A stretch of 64,000 bases of DNA. Source: CAVYWD01 sp963772225. GTDB lineage: Bacteria; Myxococcota; Myxococcia; Myxococcales; UBA5297. The notes beneath the pieces are model-generated. The model did not search any database. It was not told where the DNA came from and saw nothing but the letters and a program-made list of their open reading frames with translations. The stretch covers positions 1,240,001-1,304,000 of the forward strand of contig CAVYWD010000002.1 in NCBI GenBank assembly GCA_963772225.1, written 5' to 3'. Positions 43,896 through 51,672 of the stretch are shown here, piece after piece. The position numbers were made by a program, and so were the translations under genes. Positions within the stretch are counted from its first letter, which is position 1; the number at the start of each line of letters is the position of its first letter.

Positions 43896-44456
43896 TCAAT
43901 CGTCTTCTGCCGGGTCGGCCGGGTGAAGCTCCACAACGGCGCTCCGATGCCCCCGCGACGACAGAGAGGACCCGCGAGCCAGGGCCTGCTCGGCGATGGC
44001 CTCGAGCGCGCCCTGCGCGCGCACGAGGACCAGCTCGTTTTCCTCGGAGGCCGCGACCATGAGGCGCGCTGAGCGGGACGAGGCCTCCTCGAGGAGGACT
44101 TTCACGCTGGAGCGCCGCTCTCTCGCGCGCACGACGCAGGTCCAGCCGGGCGGCGACGGGAGGGCGTCGACCGCGCGGCGCGAGTCTCCGCGCACTTTGA
44201 ACACCGCGACCTCCACGCGCTCGAGGTGTCGCAGCACCTCGTCCTCCTCGCCACTCGAGCCGCCGAGCCACCGCGCGAGCCCCAAGGCAGCCCCGCCGAT
44301 GGCCACGGAGGTGTCGGGAGTGAGGGTGAGCCCGGTCGCCAATTCAATCGCCCTCTTCTCGTTCGAGAAGTCGGCGGACCCGGTGAGGCACGAAGTGAGC
44401 GCCGTCAGCGCCAGGCCGAGCGCGGCCGAGCGCGCGCGCATCGCTCGTCTCCTCAT
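43896..44456 (-). CDS. DUF4252-like lipoprotein, last gene of ECF operon
   Basis: Exported lipoprotein of 186 residues (signal ending LTSC). The mature part reads as a small alpha/beta domain (HLERVEVAVFKVRGD, SVKVLLEEASSRSARLMVAASEENELVLVRAQG). This resembles DUF4252 proteins, which are typically encoded after ECF sigma/anti-sigma pairs. ATGA overlap with the preceding gene (44456/44453) implies coupling. Function unknown; perhaps an envelope-stress component controlled by the sigma factor. Confidence 0.72.
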   Translation of the reverse strand: MRRRAMRARSAALGLALTALTSCLTGSADFSNEKRAIELATGLTLTPDTSVAIGGAALGLARWLGGSSGEEDEVLRHLERVEVAVFKVRGDSRRAVDALPSPPGWTCVVRARERRSSVKVLLEEASSRSARLMVAASEENELVLVRAQGALEAIAEQALARGSSLSSRGHRSAVVELHPADPAEDD

Positions 44457-45142
44457 GGCGCCTTGGCCTCGCCCGCGCCGCGCAGCTTCGCCGACTTGGA
44501 GCCGGCGTCTACCGATGCGCTCGCGCTTCCCAAGGCACCGCCGAGCCCCGGGATGTCCAGGTTCCCGGAGAGCTTGCCGAGGTCCGCGAGGTCGAATTGG
44601 CCCGTGATGTTGGCGAAGACCAGCTGGGAGGTGGCTGCCTCCCCGCGCCCGTCGCCCTTCTCGGCGCTGCGCTGAAGGATGAGCACGGTCAGGGCCGCCA
44701 GGCGCTGACCGTCCGGCAACAACAGGACTCGGATGCGCGCGGCGCGGTCTCGAATGCGGGCCAGCTCTTCCCATCCCTTCGCGCGAAGGCCGCCCGCGGT
44801 CGCCTCGATGAGCTCCCCGGCGGCCTCAATCCTTTGCAGCCCGAGGTCGACGATGACGGCGCGGACCGAGGTGAGCTTCTCGAGGATGCGCGCCTCGGGC
44901 TCGCCCTTGGCGGCGCCGGCGCGGGCGAGGGCGCGAAGGACGCTGGGCCTCAGGTCGACTTCCACGAGCGTGCCTTCGTCGCCGGCGAGCTGCGCGAAGG
45001 GCGCGCCGTCGACCGCGCCCTTCGGCGGCTCCGGCGTGGGAGCCGGCTCGGCGGCCGCGCCGCGCCGGGGCAGCGCCACTGCGACGGCGACGGCCGCGAA
45101 GAGGAGGAACGGCTCGATGCGGCGATGGATGCGCTGGGGCAT
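44453..45142 (-). CDS. Exported DUF4252-like protein of ECF operon
   Basis: A 229-residue protein with an N-terminal hydrophobic signal (PFLLFAAVAVAVALP, cleavable after AAA). DLRPSVLRALARAGA, VRAVIVDLGLQRIEAAGEL, RIRVLLLPDGQRLAALTVLI and SQLVFANITGQFDLADLGKL give the DUF4252 pattern more clearly than the next gene. The start at 45142 lies 2 bp after the anti-sigma stop. Probably periplasmic. Confidence 0.72.
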   Translation of the reverse strand: MPQRIHRRIEPFLLFAAVAVAVALPRRGAAAEPAPTPEPPKGAVDGAPFAQLAGDEGTLVEVDLRPSVLRALARAGAAKGEPEARILEKLTSVRAVIVDLGLQRIEAAGELIEATAGGLRAKGWEELARIRDRAARIRVLLLPDGQRLAALTVLILQRSAEKGDGRGEAATSQLVFANITGQFDLADLGKLSGNLDIPGLGGALGSASASVDAGSKSAKLRGAGEAKAP

Positions 45143-45144
45143 GG

Positions 45145-45738
45145 TCAGTCTCTCCGAGTCGAAGGGCCTGCGAAGCTCTGTCGAAGCACCGGCACTCGCC
45201 GAAGGGCGGGCTTCACGCCGCGGTCGAGGGCCGCGCCGAGGGCACCGCGCTCCGCCTCGGCCACCGCGCGATCCGCGAGCTTGGCGACGAGGTGGAGGTC
45301 GGCTCGGGCTCGCGCGAGCTCGGCCGACGAGACCTCGGCCTCCGGGGGCGCCGACTCCCCAGGGGCGCCGCCGCGATGCGCAGTGGCGAGGACCGCGGCG
45401 GTCGCCGCGGCGGCCGCGCCCACCGCGAGCATCCAGCGGCGCCACCTGCCCGCCGCGTCCGGACGCGCGGCGCGGACCGTGCGCGCCCAAACGGCCTCGA
45501 GGTCAAGGGCAGGGAGCGCGAGCCTGGGCAGCTCGCGAAGGGCGCCGCAGAGCTTCGAGAGCCCCTCCTCCTCGGCACGGCATGCGGCGCACTCGCCCAG
45601 GTGAGCCCGGAGCGCGCCGCGCTCGGTCTCGCTCAGCGGGCCGTCGAGGGCCTCGCTCAGACGGCGCCGCGCGAGGGCGCAGGCGAACGCCGCCGGTTCG
45701 CCGCCCTGCGCCCGGGGGCCGCCGTCGCCGCGGCTCAT
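45145..45738 (-). CDS. Anti-sigma factor with zinc-finger and one membrane helix
   Basis: A 197-residue membrane-anchored anti-sigma factor. The cytosolic N-terminus carries HLGECAACR (HxxxCxxC, the zinc anti-sigma motif) at about residues 45-55. A single transmembrane helix, MLAVGAAAAATAAVLATA, lies near residue 110. The periplasmic tail is short and helical. It overlaps the sigma gene by ATGA (45738/45735), the usual coupling for such pairs. It should hold the sigma factor until an envelope signal releases it. Confidence 0.88.
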   Translation of the reverse strand: MSRGDGGPRAQGGEPAAFACALARRRLSEALDGPLSETERGALRAHLGECAACRAEEEGLSKLCGALRELPRLALPALDLEAVWARTVRAARPDAAGRWRRWMLAVGAAAAATAAVLATAHRGGAPGESAPPEAEVSSAELARARADLHLVAKLADRAVAEAERGALGAALDRGVKPALRRVPVLRQSFAGPSTRRD

Positions 45739-46244
45739 GGCAGCACCCCGCGCGCGGCGAGGCGCGCGCGCGCACGGTCTCGAGCGCGATGGAGCATGGC
45801 CTTGAGCGTGCCCAAGGGCACGTCGAGGACGCGGGCCATCTCCTCGTAAGGAAGGCCCTCGACGTCGCGCAACAAGAGCACCGCGCGGTCTCGCGGCGAG
45901 AGCTCCGACAGCGCGGCGGCGAGCGCCTCGCCCAGCTCGCGGTGGGCCGCCCTCGCCTCCGGGGAGGGAGCGCGAGCGTCCGCGACGGCGGACAGGTCTC
46001 GGGCTGCGTCGCTCGAAGGAGGCCCGGCGCGCAGCCGGTCCAGGCAGAGGTTGTGCGCGGTCCGGAGGAGCCAGGCCCTGGCGCCCGCCGCCTCTCCGAC
46101 CTCGGCTCGATGCACCCAAAGCCTCACGAGCGCCTCCTGCGCGACGTCGCGCGCTTCCTCACCGCGGGCGAGCAGCCTCGCTGCGTAGCCGTAGACGCGA
46201 TCTTTGTGCTGGAGCACCGCTTGCCGGTACGCGCTCTCGTCCAT
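45735..46244 (-). CDS. ECF RNA polymerase sigma factor
   Basis: A 169-residue sigma-70 family factor with regions 2 and 4 only. Region 2 is DRVYGYAARLLARGEEARDVAQEALVRLWVH, with ARAWLLRTAHNLCLDRLR after it. Region 4 is LSPRDRAVLLLRDVEGLPYEEMARVLDVPLGTLKAMLHRARD. The start MDESAYRQ at 46244 is preferred over an ATG 45 nt upstream because the upstream one would lie inside the predicted promoter. It heads a four-gene operon with anti-sigma and two exported proteins. Confidence 0.93.
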   Translation of the reverse strand: MDESAYRQAVLQHKDRVYGYAARLLARGEEARDVAQEALVRLWVHRAEVGEAAGARAWLLRTAHNLCLDRLRAGPPSSDAARDLSAVADARAPSPEARAAHRELGEALAAALSELSPRDRAVLLLRDVEGLPYEEMARVLDVPLGTLKAMLHRARDRARARLAARGVLP

Positions 46245-46260
46245 CCGTTCACCGCCCCAA

Positions 46261-46288
46261 AGAACGGCCTGCCAGGCAGAAGGTTGCA
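46261..46288 (-). promoter_or_regulatory. Predicted ECF-type autoregulated promoter
   Basis: On the minus strand TGCAACCTT is followed so that AAC and CGTT are 16 nt apart (AAC-N16-CGTT), the usual -35/-10 pattern for ECF sigma factors. It ends 17 bp before the sigma gene's ATG at 46244. Self-activation of the operon is inferred. Confidence 0.55.
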
Positions 46289-46771
46289 CCCTCCTCCCGC
46301 CACCGCGCTGCCAGATGAGGTGAACCCCTCGCGGCCTTGAGCTCGCGGGCCGCTACTCGGCCGCCGAGGTCGAGGTCTCGACGAAGCAGGGCGACAAGTC
46401 GCCGCGCCTCGAGGCGCGCCCATCACCTAACCCGGCGGAGCCGGAACTGACGGGGGTTGCCTTGGGCTCCAGGCTCCAGGCTCCAGGCCCCAGGCTCCGG
46501 GTACTGCAGTTCCTGGGGCCCGGGGTCTGAAGCCCGAAGTCCTTGCCATCCTGCGCCCTGTTCCTCGCGGGCTGCGGCGGCGCCCGACCGAGCCTTCCCT
46601 TCGAGTTCGGCAGGCCCGCCGCCGGCGCGGCTTGGCGGCCCTTTGCCGCGGGAACCGGGGGAACCGGGACAGGTCGTCGCGCCTGCGGACCGAGGCGAGG
46701 CGAATGAGGAGCCTGAGGCCGCTTGCTAAGAGCCATTGGAATGGCTTTCGTTAAACCAGGATTGAGAGTGC
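46289..46771. other. Intergenic region with a short tandem repeat
   Basis: About 480 bp between the divergent ECF operon and desaturase gene. CTCCAGG-type units repeat four times at about 46467-46497. A second GC-rich dyad (GGGGCCCGGGG) follows. No gene is supported. Confidence 0.5.
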
Positions 46772-47851
46772 ATGACGCCAGCGCAGAGGGTGCATTTCAC
46801 TCCGGGGGGAGCCTTCTTCGCGGACCTGAAGAGCCAGGTCGACGCCTTCTTCCTGCGCACGGGGCGCAGGCCTCAGGGAGGGCGGGCCCTGCACCTGCAG
46901 ACGGCGATCATGCTCGCGTGGCTCGCAGCGTCGTACGCGCTCCTCATGTTCGCGCACGTCCACGCCTGGCAAGCGGCGCTGCTCGCCGTGTCGCTGGGGC
47001 TCGCGGTGGCCGGCGTCGGATTCAACGTCATGCACGACGCCAACCACGGCAGCTACTCGCCGAGCGCCCGCGTGAACCGCGCGATGGGCTTCACTCTCGA
47101 TTTGATCGGCGGGAGCTCGTACCTCTGGCGCTACAAGCACAACGTCCTGCACCACTCCTACACGAACATCGCGGGCGCGGACACCGACGGCGACGCGAGC
47201 GTGCTCCTTCGGTTCGCCCCCGCGCAGCCGCTGCGCCGCTTTCATCGGTACCAGTACCTCTACGCCTGGCTGCTCTACGCCGTCTTCGCGCTAAAATGGT
47301 GGTTCGCCGACGATTTTCGAGAGCTGATCACCGGGCGCATCGGCGGCGAAGCCTATCCTCGCCCCACGTCGCGGGCGCTCGCGGGAACGCTCTTGGGCAA
47401 GGCGCTCTTTTTCGGGTGGGCCTTCGTGCTTCCGGCGCTACTCCACCCGACGCTGTGGCTGGTGCCGCTCTGGCTCCTCGCCTCGGCCACCACCGGCCTC
47501 GTCCTCGCGACGGTGTTCCAGCTCGCTCACTGCGTCGGAGAGGCGGCCCACTACGACGCGCGCCGGGTCCAGCGGATACCCATGGAGTGGGCGGCTCACC
47601 AGGTCACCTCGACGGTCGACTTCGCCCCCCGGAATCGCCTGCTCCGCTGGTACATAGGGGGCCTCAATTACCAGGTGGAGCACCACCTCTTCACCCGGGT
47701 CTGCCACACCTGGTACCCAGAGCTCACGCGCATCGTCGAGCAGGTCTGCCGCGATCACGGCGTGCCCTACCGGTCTCAGCCGACGCTCCGAAGCGCGCTC
47801 GCCGCCAACGTGCGGTACCTGCGGCAGCTGGGGCGGGAGCTCTCGCCCTGA
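46772..47851 (+). CDS. Membrane fatty acid desaturase
   Basis: Di-iron acyl desaturase of 359 residues in the inner membrane. The three His boxes are intact: HDANHG (about residue 89), HNVLHH (about 125) and QVEHHLF (about 303), with the Gln variant of box 3 typical of front-end/linoleoyl-CoA desaturases. Hydrophobic pairs lie at about 50-85 and 200-245. There is no N-terminal cytochrome b5 domain, so electrons come from a separate ferredoxin or cytochrome. ATG at 46772 lies after GAGAGTGC. Role: membrane fluidity or polyunsaturated fatty acid synthesis, both known in myxobacteria. Confidence 0.95.
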   Translation: MTPAQRVHFTPGGAFFADLKSQVDAFFLRTGRRPQGGRALHLQTAIMLAWLAASYALLMFAHVHAWQAALLAVSLGLAVAGVGFNVMHDANHGSYSPSARVNRAMGFTLDLIGGSSYLWRYKHNVLHHSYTNIAGADTDGDASVLLRFAPAQPLRRFHRYQYLYAWLLYAVFALKWWFADDFRELITGRIGGEAYPRPTSRALAGTLLGKALFFGWAFVLPALLHPTLWLVPLWLLASATTGLVLATVFQLAHCVGEAAHYDARRVQRIPMEWAAHQVTSTVDFAPRNRLLRWYIGGLNYQVEHHLFTRVCHTWYPELTRIVEQVCRDHGVPYRSQPTLRSALAANVRYLRQLGRELSP

Positions 47852-47903
47852 CGATGCCATCGCGTGCGCTTCTTTCTCGGAGCGGCATGGTCGAGGCGTC
47901 CTC

Positions 47904-48191
47904 TCACTCCCCGTCGGCGACCTGCGCCTTCGTTCCAAAGAAGGTGCCGTGGATGGCCTTGCCCTCCTTTCGGAAGACCGTGCCGGCCGCGCCGGACGCG
48001 GCATGAGGCTTGGCGCTTGAGCCCTTGAGCTCCTCCGCGGGCGCCGACGCGTTGGAAGCGGAGCTCACTCGGGGCACCGTTCCAGCGGCAAGGCGGCCGG
48101 ACCTGGCTTGCGGCCCAAAGCCACCGAAGCGGATGATGACCGTGAGAGACCTTACGCCGGGCGGGATCAGGCCGCCTTGCCGCCGGGCCAC
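47904..48191 (-). CDS. Hypothetical small protein
   Basis: A 95-residue reading from a GTG inside the 3' end of the LysR gene. It ends GTVFRKEGKAIHGTFFGTKA, which has protein-like composition; the rest is Ser/Ala-rich. No family, no clear ribosome binding site. It could be a chance frame. Confidence 0.3.
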   Translation of the reverse strand: MARRQGGLIPPGVRSLTVIIRFGGFGPQARSGRLAAGTVPRVSSASNASAPAEELKGSSAKPHAASGAAGTVFRKEGKAIHGTFFGTKAQVADGE

Positions 48192-49093
48192 TCCGCGAGG
48201 AAGGCGCGCCCTTCCTTGAGGACGAACTTCTTGAACGCCGCCGCGGCCGGCGAGAGCCGCTTCTCGGCCCGGTGCACCAGGTTCCAGTCCCGCAGGATGG
48301 GCAGCCCCTCCACATTCAGGATGGCGAGGGCGCCTAGCGAGACCTCCAGCCCGATGGCGTGCTGGGAGACGAAGGAGAGCCCCATCCCCGCCATCACCGC
48401 CTGCTTGATGGTCTCGTTGCTCGAGATCTCCGTGGTCGCGGCGGGGCGAATTCGCTGCGAGGCGAAAAAGCGCTCCATGGCGGCGCGCGTCCCCGAGCCC
48501 GGCTCCCGCACGAGGAAGGTCTCGTCCTCCAGCGCCCTCACCGGCACGCGCTTCAGGCCGGCCAGCGGGTGGTCCGGCGCCGCGATGATGACCAGCGGGT
48601 GCTTCGCGAAGCGAAACGCGCTCGCTTCCAGATGCGCCGGCGGCGTGCCCATGAGCGCCAGGTCCAGGTCGTTCTCCATGAGCTTCTCGATGACCGTCTC
48701 CCGGTTGTTCACCGCCAGCTTGAGCTCCACTTCCGGGTGCTGGCGCGAGAACAGCGAGAGCAGCTTGGGCGCGAAGTACTTGGCGGTGCTCACCGCCGCG
48801 ACGAAGACCCGGCCCGACTTGAGCCCGCGCAGCGCCGACAGCGCGTCCTCGGCGTCCTGCAGCGACCGAAGCACCGAGCGCGCGTGGCGAAGCATCTCTC
48901 GGCCGGCCTCGGTGAGGACGATGGTCCGGCCCACCCGCTCGGCCAGCGGCAGGCCGGCGCGACGCTCCAGCGCCTTCATCTGCATCGAGACCGCTGGCTG
49001 GGTGAGCCGCAGGTGCTCGGCCGCCCGCGTGAAGGAGGAGTGCTGCGCCACCTCGACCAGGACCTGGAGCTGCCTCACGGTGGCATCGCGCAT
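48167..49093 (-). CDS. LysR-family transcriptional regulator
   Basis: A 308-residue LysR activator. The N-terminal winged helix is clear (VRQLQVLVEVAQHSSFTRAAEHLRLTQPAVSMQMKALE). The effector domain resembles the CbbR/CysB-like group (VFVAAVSTAKYFAPKLLSLF, LDLALMGTPP, GMGLSFVSQHAI). It is divergent from the sulfide:quinone oxidoreductase gene with 221 bp between starts, so it most likely regulates that gene in response to sulfide or a sulfur metabolite. The effector is unknown. Confidence 0.94.
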   Translation of the reverse strand: MRDATVRQLQVLVEVAQHSSFTRAAEHLRLTQPAVSMQMKALERRAGLPLAERVGRTIVLTEAGREMLRHARSVLRSLQDAEDALSALRGLKSGRVFVAAVSTAKYFAPKLLSLFSRQHPEVELKLAVNNRETVIEKLMENDLDLALMGTPPAHLEASAFRFAKHPLVIIAAPDHPLAGLKRVPVRALEDETFLVREPGSGTRAAMERFFASQRIRPAATTEISSNETIKQAVMAGMGLSFVSQHAIGLEVSLGALAILNVEGLPILRDWNLVHRAEKRLSPAAAAFKKFVLKEGRAFLAEWPGGKAA

Positions 49094-49106
49094 GTCGGCA
49101 CTATAA

Positions 49107-49133
49107 ACTGCTATGATAGGTCCTACAAGCAGT
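49107..49133. promoter_or_regulatory. Inverted repeat in the LysR/sqr divergent region
   Basis: ACTGCT (49107-49112) and AGCAGT (49128-49133) form an inverted repeat with a 15-nt spacer, only 14 bp above the LysR start. The stretch is AT-richer than its surroundings. It may be the LysR recognition site; the T-N11-A core is not unambiguous. Confidence 0.4.
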
Positions 49134-49314
49134 ACTGATTATGATGTTGGCGGGATCACGTCCACTCTTGTCGCTCGCAGCGTTCCCGTCGCCGTCTGCG
49201 AGCGACGCCGCAAGGCGTCGAAGGCGCGATCGGGCGCGCCAGTCAATAGGTAGAACCTTTTTCGGGGTCCATTGAGTCTAATGGAGAACCTTCCCTTTCG
49301 AAGTGGAGCTCGAC

Positions 49315-50769
49315 ATGGCAGGAGTGCGGGTCGTCGTCTTGGGAGCAGGCATCGCCGGCCACACGGCGGGCACTCTCCTGAGGAAGTGGCTTCCGAAGGA
49401 GCATGAGGTCGTCGTCGTCTCACCGCGGCCCGACTACAACTGGGTGCCGTCCAACATCTGGGTCGGAGTCGGCCTCATGAAGCCGAAGCAGGTGCTCGTC
49501 TCCCTGCCGCCCATCTACGCCCGGAACGGCATCGGCTTCCGCCAAGCGGCCGCGGTGTCCATCCACCCGGAGGGCAACGCGGAGTCCGAGAAGCCCTTCG
49601 TGGTGCTCGAGCACACCGGCGATCGCGCGGGGCAGAAGGAGAACCTGACCTACGACTTCCTCATCAACGCCACCGGCCCGAAGCTCAACTTCGAAGCCAC
49701 GCCGGGACTGGGCCCCAAGCACCACAGCCTCTCAGTCTGCACGCCTTACCACGCGGAGGAGTCCTCCAAGGCGCTCGACGAGAAGGTGGAGCGGATGAAG
49801 CGCGGCGAGAAGCAGCGCTTCGTCATCGGTACCGGCCACGGCGGCGCCACCTGCCAGGGCGCGGCCTTCGAGTACATCGTCAACCTCGAGTTCGAGCTGC
49901 GGGCCCGCGGCGTCCGCGAGAAGGCCGACATCACCTACCTGACCAACGAGTACGACGTCGGCGACTTCGGCATGGGCGGCATCCACCTGCGCTACGGCGG
50001 CTACGTGACGCCCAGCCGCATCTTCACCGAGTCGCTCTTCGCGGAGCGCGGCATCGACTGGGTGACCCGCTCCCACGTGCAGAAGGTGGAGCCCGGCCGC
50101 ATCCAGGTGGAGAACCTGGCCGGCGAGGAGCGGGAGCTCACGTTCGACATGGCCATGCTCATCCCACCGTTCACGGGCGTGGGGATCAAGGCCTTCGACA
50201 AGGCGGGCGCCGACATCACCCCGACGCTCTTCGCCCCCAGCGGCTTCATGAAGGTGGACGCCGACTACACGCCCAAGCCCTACCAAGACTGGAAGGCGTC
50301 GGACTGGCCGCGCACGTACCAGACGCGCTACCCGAACGTCTTCGCTGCCGGCATCGCCTTCGCGCCGCCGCACGCGATTCCGGAGCCCCACAAGAACCCC
50401 AAGGGCACCAACATCACCCCGGCGCCACCGCGCACCGGGATGCCCTCGGGCACCATCGCCCGCGCCGTTGCCGAGAGCATCGTCGACCTCATCAAGGGTG
50501 CGCCCAAGCCCACGCACACTGCGTCCATGGCCGAGATGGGCGCGGCCTGCGTGGCGTCGGCCGGCTCGAATCCGTTCACCGGGGCCGCGGCCTCCATCAC
50601 CGTGTTCCCCATCATCCCCGACTTCGAGAAATTCCCGGAGTACGGCCGCGACCTGGACTCGACCTTTGGCGAGATCGGCCTCGCGGGCCATTGGACCAAG
50701 ATTGCCCTCCACCACATGTTCCTCCACAAGGCGCGCATGCGCCCTCTGTGGTCGCTCATTCCGGAGTAA
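49315..50769 (+). CDS. sqr: Sulfide:quinone oxidoreductase
   Basis: Membrane-associated flavoprotein of 484 residues that oxidises sulfide and reduces quinone. The N-terminal FAD site is VVVLGAGIAGHTAGTLL. INATGPKLNFEATPGLG is the second dinucleotide-fold motif. NVFAAGIAFAPPHA closes the FAD site. Three Cys suited to sulfide chemistry are at SVCTPYHAEES, GATCQGAAFE and GAACVASAG. The C-terminal KIALHHMFLHKARMRPLWSLIP is an amphipathic membrane anchor. The ATG at 49315 has GGAG 7 nt upstream, preferred over GTG at 49303. It probably detoxifies or respires sulfide. Confidence 0.9.
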   Translation: MAGVRVVVLGAGIAGHTAGTLLRKWLPKEHEVVVVSPRPDYNWVPSNIWVGVGLMKPKQVLVSLPPIYARNGIGFRQAAAVSIHPEGNAESEKPFVVLEHTGDRAGQKENLTYDFLINATGPKLNFEATPGLGPKHHSLSVCTPYHAEESSKALDEKVERMKRGEKQRFVIGTGHGGATCQGAAFEYIVNLEFELRARGVREKADITYLTNEYDVGDFGMGGIHLRYGGYVTPSRIFTESLFAERGIDWVTRSHVQKVEPGRIQVENLAGEERELTFDMAMLIPPFTGVGIKAFDKAGADITPTLFAPSGFMKVDADYTPKPYQDWKASDWPRTYQTRYPNVFAAGIAFAPPHAIPEPHKNPKGTNITPAPPRTGMPSGTIARAVAESIVDLIKGAPKPTHTASMAEMGAACVASAGSNPFTGAAASITVFPIIPDFEKFPEYGRDLDSTFGEIGLAGHWTKIALHHMFLHKARMRPLWSLIPE

Positions 50770-50772
50770 GCC

Positions 50773-50940
50773 ATGGAAACGACAGCGTTGGTTCACCCCC
50801 GTCCCAACGAGCGCTGGTTCTCCGCTACCAAGCCGACCGCGGGCACCCGCTTCTGGCGCGTCTTCGTGCCTTGGCAGCTCTGGCGCTTCGCCATGATCAA
50901 CCTGAGGATGATCCGCATCATCGGGCGCGGGCACCGGTAG
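50773..50940 (+). CDS. 55-residue companion of sulfide:quinone oxidoreductase
   Basis: A small gene 3 bp after the sqr stop, with GGAG 6 nt before its ATG. The product has a hydrophilic start (METTALVHPRPNERWFSA) and a Trp/Arg-rich amphipathic second half (GTRFWRVFVPWQLWRFAM, INLRMIRIIGRGHR). No signal peptide or full transmembrane helix is present, so it may lie on the membrane face beside the oxidoreductase. Tight spacing and codon use agree with a real gene. No named family known to me. Confidence 0.7.
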   Translation: METTALVHPRPNERWFSATKPTAGTRFWRVFVPWQLWRFAMINLRMIRIIGRGHR

Positions 50941-50984
50941 CGCATCGCACCTCGGACATTCTTTCGGCATCATGCACAGCGACC

Positions 50985-51029
50985 GACCCCCTCGAAGCGC
51001 CGGGCATTTCCCGTCGCCTCGAGGGGGTC
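50985..51029 (+). terminator. Long hairpin after the sqr operon
   Basis: GACCCCCTCGA (50985-50995) pairs perfectly with TCGAGGGGGTC (51019-51029) over a 23-nt loop, 45 nt after the small gene's stop. No T-tract follows, so it may act as a stabilising 3' hairpin or a weak terminator. Confidence 0.55.
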
Positions 51030-51672
51030 TGTTCGCTCGCTCGGGAGCACAGCGACCTGTCCCACAGCGCCGGCGCAGGTCGGCGGAATCGAGGACGAAG
51101 ACCCTGCGAATGCCGCCGGCTATCGAATCCGCCGACAGCTCTCGCTGGAGCGCCTGACCCGAGCCAGACATGGACGAGGTTGTGCTCGCACTTCGCCGAC
51201 CGCTCTACCACGGCACCACGGCAGTGGCGCTGACGCCGACCGAGCGGCTGGCGGCGATCGTTCCACGGCCAAGGCGACCTACGGCAAGGCACTTCGGAGC
51301 GTTCGCAGGGAGCGCGCGTCTTCGGGGCGCGGGTGCAGGTCACCGCGGTCCGCGACACGTCTTCGGGCACGGCACGGGTGTCACTTGCCTCGGCGTGAGG
51401 TGCATCGGGTATCCTCCCCGCGTTCTTGGCCTCGCCGAACCGCTCTCCCCCGTGCAAATTCGCTGCTCGTCATGGCCGGTTGCCCGCGTTCGCTCCACGG
51501 TGGAGCCGAGTTGGCTACCTACTCTGGCGGCGGCTGCTTCCTTCTTCTTCCTTGGCGATATGCATCGCGACCGTGCGCGCGATGATGGCGGGAGCACCGC
51601 CGCGACGCGGAGGTATCGGAACGCGTGGGCTCGGAAGCTGCGTGCATATGCCGCCGTGCCTCTGGGACCATC
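51030..51672. other. 640-bp stretch without a recognisable gene
   Basis: Readings on both strands lack motifs and ribosome binding sites. GC is slightly lower than in flanking genes. It may hold the leader and promoter of the glycosyltransferase-like gene. Confidence 0.5.

Noticed and set aside
46467..46500. CTCCAGG tandem repeat as a functional site
   Set aside because: Short, low-complexity and not associated with a promoter or gene; could be simple slippage.
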